Origin: Desulfosudis oleivorans
GTDB taxonomy: Bacteria; Desulfobacterota; Desulfobacteria; Desulfobacterales; SURF-7
Assembly (NCBI GenBank): GCA_020723305.1
Contig: DYJC01000003.1
Coordinates: 186,584-250,583, forward strand
DNA: 64,000 nucleotides
Direction of reading: 5' to 3'
Part shown: positions 60,227-64,000 of the stretch, in pieces
Layout: each line of letters opens with the position of its first letter
Position numbering within the stretch: position 1 is the first letter of the stretch
Position numbers and translations under genes: made by a program
Notes under the pieces: model-generated
The model's database searches: none
Told to the model about the DNA's origin: nothing
Seen by the model: the letters and a program-made list of their open reading frames with translations, nothing else

Positions 60227-60304
60227 TGGCGTCCCCAAGGGGATTCGAACCCCTGTTGCCGGCGTGAAAGGCCGGTGTCCTGGACCGGGCTAGACGATGG
60301 GGAC
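60227..60304 (-). tRNA. tRNA-Glu (anticodon TTC)
   Basis: A 78-base cloverleaf including an encoded CCA end. Acceptor GTCCCCA pairs with TGGGGAC; the anticodon stem CCGGC/GCCGG encloses CTTTCAC with anticodon TTC; the T-arm has GGTTCGAATCC. Transcribed together with tRNA-Lys just upstream. Confidence 0.95.
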
Positions 60305-60322
60305 AAAGAACTGTCTCGTACG

Positions 60323-60398
60323 TGGTGGGCCGTGCGCGACTCGAACGCGCGACTCTCTGCTTAAAAGGCAGATACTCTACCGACTGAGTTAACGGCCC
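60323..60398 (-). tRNA. tRNA-Lys (anticodon TTT)
   Basis: A 76-base cloverleaf with encoded CCA. Acceptor GGGCCGT pairs with ACGGCCC; anticodon stem TCTGC/GCAGA around CTTTTAA, anticodon TTT; T-arm CGCGC-GTTCGAGTC-GCGCG. First gene of a two-tRNA unit, 18 bases before tRNA-Glu. Confidence 0.95.
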
Positions 60399-60411
60399 TA
60401 TAAACAAAAGG

Positions 60412-60440
60412 CTTTTAGCGGTTTATTCCCCCCTTGTCAA
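60412..60440 (-). promoter_or_regulatory. Promoter of the tRNA-Lys/tRNA-Glu unit
   Basis: On the minus strand TTGACA (60440-60435), 17 bases, TAAAAG (60417-60412), start expected about 7 bases before the tRNA-Lys 5' end. The spacer begins with a run of G (AGGGGGG). Confidence 0.65.
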
Positions 60441-60564
60441 CCGAAAAAGGGTCGCGGTTTTAATTTTTTAAAAACAGTTTTTTAACCGGTTGAAATACCA
60501 AAACAAGTTGTTAAAAAAAATGCAGATTGTTCTTTTCTCCGGCCAGTCTACTGTGGTTGAATTT

Positions 60565-61515
60565 TTATCCATGAAAGCAATCCCCATAGATTACCTCTTT
60601 CAATGATCCATCTCCCTGCTCCAGAATCAGTGCGCCGTTTTCGTTGACATCCCGTGCAACACCTTCATAACTCTCCTTGATGGTAACAATTTTCACATGC
60701 CGCCCTATGGTCATGGTGTAGTGTTTCCATTGTGGAATGATATTTTCCAGAGTCGATCCGGACATTACGGCTTGAAAATCGTCCAGAAAGGAAGACAGCA
60801 GTTTTCGGCGATCAATACGGGTTCCGAGCAGTTTCTTCAGTGAAATTGCATTCGGCTCTTTTCCCATCGGGTCATTGTTCACATTAATGCCGATGCCGAT
60901 ATTCACGTATGATAGCTTATTTGCTTCAATCCCCATTTCAGACAGCATTCCGGACAGTTTCAGGTTATTCACCAGGATATCATTCGGCCATTTTACCTTT
61001 GCATCCAGATGGAACATCTGTTGCAGAACCTTTGCCAGAACAAGGGAAGCGGCAAAGTTGATGCGATGGCTATGCGCCGGAGCCAACCTGGGGCGCAGAA
61101 CAATGGTAAAATAAAGACCGCCTGCATCTGAATGCCATGTGCGCTGCAAACGGCCACGCCCGGTGCTTTGAAATTCTGAAATAATAACCGTAAAGTCAGG
61201 GCATTCCTTCCTTGCCATTTCCCGGGCAAGATCCATCGTGGATGATAATTCCTTGAAATAATGAATGGTGGATTCCCGGCCTGGAAATTCCCAGGGGTAA
61301 GGATTATCCGGTTCATGGATGAGCTGTAGTCCGTTGCCGGCTGTCTGGATTTCATAACCGGATTCCCGAAGCTCAAGAATCTGATTCCGGATCAATTCAA
61401 GATCCATTTGCAATTCCTGGCAGATAAAAGTTTCTGTCGCGGCATTTGGATTCTGTCTGAGAATCTGGAGAATATTTCTCTTTATCTTATGGTTTGATAT
61501 TTCAGTAATGCTCAT
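60565..61515 (-). CDS. birA: Bifunctional biotin-[acetyl-CoA-carboxylase] ligase / repressor
   Basis: About 316 residues from the ATG at 61515 (E. coli BirA 321); the frame opens at 61557 and neither start has a strong ribosome site. N-terminal winged HTH (IKRNILQILRQNPNAATETF ...), then the ligase domain with IISEFQSTGRGRLQRTWHSD (biotinyl-adenylate loop; the usual 'GRGRxGRxW' is GRGRLQRTW here), VKWPNDILVNNLKLSGMLSE, and a C-terminal SH3-like domain. It biotinylates carboxylase carriers and may repress biotin genes. The LQ-for-RG change in the loop is a mild oddity. Confidence 0.9.
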   Translation of the reverse strand: MSITEISNHKIKRNILQILRQNPNAATETFICQELQMDLELIRNQILELRESGYEIQTAGNGLQLIHEPDNPYPWEFPGRESTIHYFKELSSTMDLAREMARKECPDFTVIISEFQSTGRGRLQRTWHSDAGGLYFTIVLRPRLAPAHSHRINFAASLVLAKVLQQMFHLDAKVKWPNDILVNNLKLSGMLSEMGIEANKLSYVNIGIGINVNNDPMGKEPNAISLKKLLGTRIDRRKLLSSFLDDFQAVMSGSTLENIIPQWKHYTMTIGRHVKIVTIKESYEGVARDVNENGALILEQGDGSLKEVIYGDCFHG

Positions 61516-61675
61516 CGTCCGTTCATCTGTTTGAGAAATATAAAAAAACAACTCCATACAGAAGTTGTCTGTTCAGTCACCAGGATGAAAGATTTTTTTC
61601 AGGTCAACCTGTTTTTGCAGTATACCGGGTTTCTGTTTGTACAGCTACTTATTTTTTGTCTGGTTCCAGTAATAA

Positions 61676-61835
61676 GGGTGTAATCAAAACTGTTGAATAA
61701 TCGAATTATGTGGGAGCGGTTTCCAGCCGCGATATGGCTTTGTTTAAGTAAGATATCAATCAAGAAATTACTGTCGCGGCAAGATGCCGCTCCCACAATG
61801 GATGTAATCAAAACCCAACAGTTTTGATTACACCC
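61676..61835. repeat. 160-bp inverted-repeat element containing a REP pair (BIME)
   Basis: Perfect 20-bp ends, GGGTGTAATCAAAACTGTTG and its complement. Inside are two head-to-head REP-like hairpins at 61709-61733 (TGTGGGAGCGG...CCGCGAT) and 61773-61797 (the complement of TGTGGGAGCGGCATCTTGCC...), the form associated with REP transposases. A third partial arm, TGTAATCAAAAC, is at 61803-61814. No transposase is present here. Confidence 0.75.
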
Positions 61836-61858
61836 CAGGGGTCAAGCAGAGAGAGCTT

Positions 61859-62752
61859 CTAGAAACGACGTTTTCTCAGGTTCCCTTCATTTTCCGGTTT
61901 TGGGGTTGCTTTCTCATTTTCAAGGTTGAACTGTTTCCGGATTCTTTCCAGAGAAACCAGCCGGCCTTGTCTGGAAGAGGGGGTAAGAAAGGATTTCAAT
62001 TTTTGCTCCAGTATTCTCGGGTGCTGCTCATTGCTGATGGCAACCACACCTTCAATGATAATTTTGCCTAGAACCAGTTCGTGGTTGGTTCTTTCCTGGA
62101 TATTGGCGGCAAAAGGAAGAAAGAAAAAGTTTGCAAGCACAGCCCCGTAAAGTGTGGATGTGAGCGCTACCGTAACTGTTTTCAAGATCACGGACGGATC
62201 ATCAATACCGCCCAGCATCGCAATCAGACCGACAACGCTTCCAATCACGCCAAAGGAAGGACAGATTTCCGCCAGGATTCGCAATACACGTTCAATATCA
62301 TCTCTTCGCAGTTTGAAAAAATTGATCTCCGTATTCAAGAGATCCCTGATCTGGTCTGCAGAATATCCATCCACCAGATATCCCAGCGCTCTTCGCAGCA
62401 GAAGCATGGATGCCTGCTGTTCATCTTCTTCAAGGGAAAGCAATCCTTTTAGTTTTCGTTTTACAGCCAGGTCAACCAGGATTTCGATGATCTCGCTCTC
62501 TTTTTTTAAGGGGCGATTGTAAGATCCGGATAAAACCTTATAAACCATTACAATCTTTTCCATCCGAAAACTGACCAGGGCAGCGCCGAAGGTTCCGCCC
62601 AATACAATCGCCATCCCGGAGAGGTTGAAAAACAGAGCTGTATTTCCATTCAGCAGAAAACCAAAGAGGAAAAGCGCAACACAGATTGCAAATCCTGTAA
62701 GGTTTCGGTGCGTCATTATCAGATCAAAATATTCGTTTCTTTTTCGTTTCAT
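61859..62752 (-). CDS. motA: MotA/TolQ/ExbB-type motor stator subunit
   Basis: 297 residues. Four membrane helices as in MotA/PomA: LTGFAICVALFLFGFLLNGN, FNLSGMAIVLGGTFGAALVS, FGVIGSVVGLIAMLGGIDDP and VALTSTLYGAVLANFFFLPF with the conserved proline. The cytoplasmic loop between helices 2 and 3 is long, as in flagellar MotA. It forms an ion channel with the MotB-like protein encoded just upstream. AGGG precedes the ATG. The order motB then motA is the reverse of most operons. Confidence 0.85.
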   Translation of the reverse strand: MKRKRNEYFDLIMTHRNLTGFAICVALFLFGFLLNGNTALFFNLSGMAIVLGGTFGAALVSFRMEKIVMVYKVLSGSYNRPLKKESEIIEILVDLAVKRKLKGLLSLEEDEQQASMLLLRRALGYLVDGYSADQIRDLLNTEINFFKLRRDDIERVLRILAEICPSFGVIGSVVGLIAMLGGIDDPSVILKTVTVALTSTLYGAVLANFFFLPFAANIQERTNHELVLGKIIIEGVVAISNEQHPRILEQKLKSFLTPSSRQGRLVSLERIRKQFNLENEKATPKPENEGNLRKRRF

Positions 62753-62775
62753 TTTGGGTTACCCTGTTTGTAAGA

Positions 62776-63582
62776 TCAATATAAAGATGGCCCGGAATCC
62801 GCGGTTTGAGAAGATTCAAACGGTTCGGTCAATTGCCATTGCGTGACCTTTGGCAGTTCTTTGGTAATGACGATTTCAACTCTTCTGTTTCTGGATTTTC
62901 CTTCTAAAGTGCTGTTGTCCGCTATCGGCAGGTAGGAAGCATGCCCTGAGATGTAAAAACGATTGCCGGGAATCTTCATCTCTTCGATGAGGAAACGGGC
63001 GATTATACTGGCCCTGGCTACGGATAATTCCCAGTTTGTGGCATATATTTTTGAACGAATCGGATCATTATCCGTATGGCCGATGACATTCACGATGTAC
63101 GGTGTTTTTTGAATGATATCCGCAATTTTTTCCAGAGATTGTTTTGCCGAGGGTTTGATCTCCGCCATTCCTTTGTCAAACAGCAGATCTCCCGGAAGGA
63201 TGATCCGGACAGCCTGGTCAGATACAAGATCGATATTGTCGATATCCGTCAAAGATCCAGCCTTTAACATGATGCTTTTTTCGATATGTTTGATAACTTC
63301 CTGATTTTTTTCTACAAGGGTAGGGGAAGGAACAGGAATTGTCTGTATCTCTTTTGTTGTGGATTTACCTTTTACCAGAGGTGTTTCTGTCTTGGCAGAA
63401 TAAAAAACATATAAGACCAGAAAGACAACGAACATGGTCATCATCAGATCCGACCAGACAATAGACCAATGGATGGTTTTGGGTTTATGGGATCGGGAAA
63501 AAAGATCCATGGAACCTTCGTTTGTATCAAAGGAGAAGGGTTTCTGATCAAATAGGATTTCATTGTTTTGATTATTTTTCAT
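62776..63582 (-). CDS. motB: MotB-like stator protein with OmpA peptidoglycan-binding domain
   Basis: 268 residues. One membrane helix near 39-60 (IVWSDLMMTMFVVFLVLYVF) with the essential Asp; a linker; and a C-terminal OmpA domain with VNVIGHTDNDPIRSKIYATN and ELSVARASIIARFLIEEMKI, ending at RNRRVEIVI. It anchors the stator to peptidoglycan. The N-terminal extension before the helix (about 38 residues) is longer than usual. No flagellar genes are in view, so gliding or another machine is not excluded. Confidence 0.85.
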   Translation of the reverse strand: MKNNQNNEILFDQKPFSFDTNEGSMDLFSRSHKPKTIHWSIVWSDLMMTMFVVFLVLYVFYSAKTETPLVKGKSTTKEIQTIPVPSPTLVEKNQEVIKHIEKSIMLKAGSLTDIDNIDLVSDQAVRIILPGDLLFDKGMAEIKPSAKQSLEKIADIIQKTPYIVNVIGHTDNDPIRSKIYATNWELSVARASIIARFLIEEMKIPGNRFYISGHASYLPIADNSTLEGKSRNRRVEIVITKELPKVTQWQLTEPFESSQTADSGPSLY

Positions 63583-63717
63583 AATAAAATTGGGATGCAG
63601 TTTGATTCATTGTTTTGTTTTTTTGCCCTTTACTAATATCGGATTCAGAACCGATATCTTTATATTTCTCTTTGAAAAAGAATGTACTTTGGAATGGTAG
63701 CGAAAAATATGCCAAGT

Positions 63718-63766
63718 GTGTAATCAAAACTGTTGGGCTTTGATTGCCTGACAGTTTTGATTACAC
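63718..63766. repeat. Short copy of the GTGTAATCAAAACTGT inverted repeat
   Basis: 16-bp perfect arms around a 17-base loop; the same arm sequence as the element at 61676-61835 but without the REP pair. It lies between motB and the gene that ends at 63888 and could also act as that gene's terminator. Confidence 0.7.
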
Positions 63767-63887
63767 CCGATTTGATTCGGTGACTGGTTTTCGGACACGG
63801 TGAAGAACCCGGAAGATTTTTCCCACAATAGAAAAATTTTCTCTGCATCCGGCGTCTTTTTTTTGGAAAAAAGAAAGAACGGACAGA

Positions 63888-64000
63888 TCAATCCTGCGGG
63901 GTGATTTCAGGAGCGGTTTTGTTCCGCAAATCATTTATGATTTCCAGAATTTCATCCTTATGCTCTGCGGGGGCACATACCTCACCCCAGCCTTTTTGAA
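63888..64000 (-). CDS. C-terminal end of an unidentified protein (continues past the window)
   Basis: The frame is open from the window edge to TGA at 63890-63888 and ends KGWGEVCAPAEHKDEILEII then NDLRNKTAPEITPQD. Acidic and helical; too short to classify. It is upstream of motB on the same strand, 300 bases away. Confidence 0.45.
   Translation of the reverse strand, partial: QKGWGEVCAPAEHKDEILEIINDLRNKTAPEITPQD

Noticed and set aside
63660-63848. 62-aa minus-strand ORF
   Set aside because: It runs through the inverted repeat at 63718-63766 and lacks a ribosome site; composition is not protein-like.
1-64000. CRISPR arrays, restriction-modification or known anti-phage systems
   Set aside because: No regularly spaced direct repeats and no cas, methylase or nuclease genes were seen; VapBC is the only toxin-antitoxin module.

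Overview
The window looks like chromosome from a sulfate-reducer-type member of the Desulfobacterota (Desulfobacterales-like). The signs are heterodisulfide-reductase (Hdr)-style Fe-S proteins, a stand-alone methylene-THF reductase, NrfHA, arsenosugar genes (arsS plus its peroxidase-like partner), many PAS/HAMP sensor kinases and chemoreceptors, and moderate GC with AT-rich intergenic DNA. The assignment is inferred from gene content; there is no rRNA gene to confirm it.

Layout. 1-1.8 kb: XRE regulator, a holin-family remnant, ribosome hibernation factor and a YkgJ-type cysteine-cluster protein. 1.8-9.9 kb: glpR divergent from a tightly overlapping operon glpA-glpB-[membrane cytochrome/HdrC-like]-[HdrB-like]-glpK for glycerol and glycerol-3-phosphate oxidation. 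9.9-13 kb: hybrid PAS kinase and MetF. 13.1-17.3 kb: binding protein, chemoreceptor, binding protein, closed by a strong terminator, with a 145-bp inverted-repeat element inserted before it. 17.4-19.7 kb: TetR, QueG-like reductase, DUF1330. 19.7-21.7 kb: nrfHA. 22.1-24.6 kb: glycogen phosphorylase. 24.8-28.4 kb: LivJ-like binding protein and chemoreceptor. 28.4-31.6 kb: amidohydrolase, FAD oxidoreductase, binding protein. 31.9-34.4 kb: a scar made of two unrelated gene remnants, then a promoter, a 58-aa Cys-rich ORF and an unrecognised 459-aa protein with an internal duplication. 34.4-38 kb: dihydroorotate-dehydrogenase-like protein, hemerythrin fragment, DUF6448, a tRNA-Arg 3'-end-like sequence, arsenosugar genes. 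38.4-40.7 kb: Hdr-like Fe-S protein and an AlkB-type alkane monooxygenase. 40.7-47.6 kb: periplasmic Pcm, a TolC/MacA/MacB export operon and an SMP-30-like protein. 48-54.8 kb: two-component pair, PDC sensor, and a binding protein with a hybrid kinase. 55-60 kb: repeats, GNAT, SDR and DUF4143 remnants, UshA-like nucleotidase, VapBC and a frameshifted secreted protein. 60.2-64 kb: tRNA-Glu, tRNA-Lys, birA, and motB-motA bracketed by copies of one inverted repeat.

Themes. (1) Several periplasmic binding proteins have no permease and sit next to chemoreceptors or kinases, so they are probably sensory. (2) The Glp operon has replaced the usual GlpC with a heme-containing membrane subunit plus an HdrB-like subunit. 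(3) An O2-dependent AlkB sits in an otherwise anaerobic-looking setting. (4) The intergenic DNA carries at least three families of inverted-repeat elements and many gene fragments, so this is a plastic region with repeated deletion and insertion. All family calls rest on motif recognition by reading; no database search was run.
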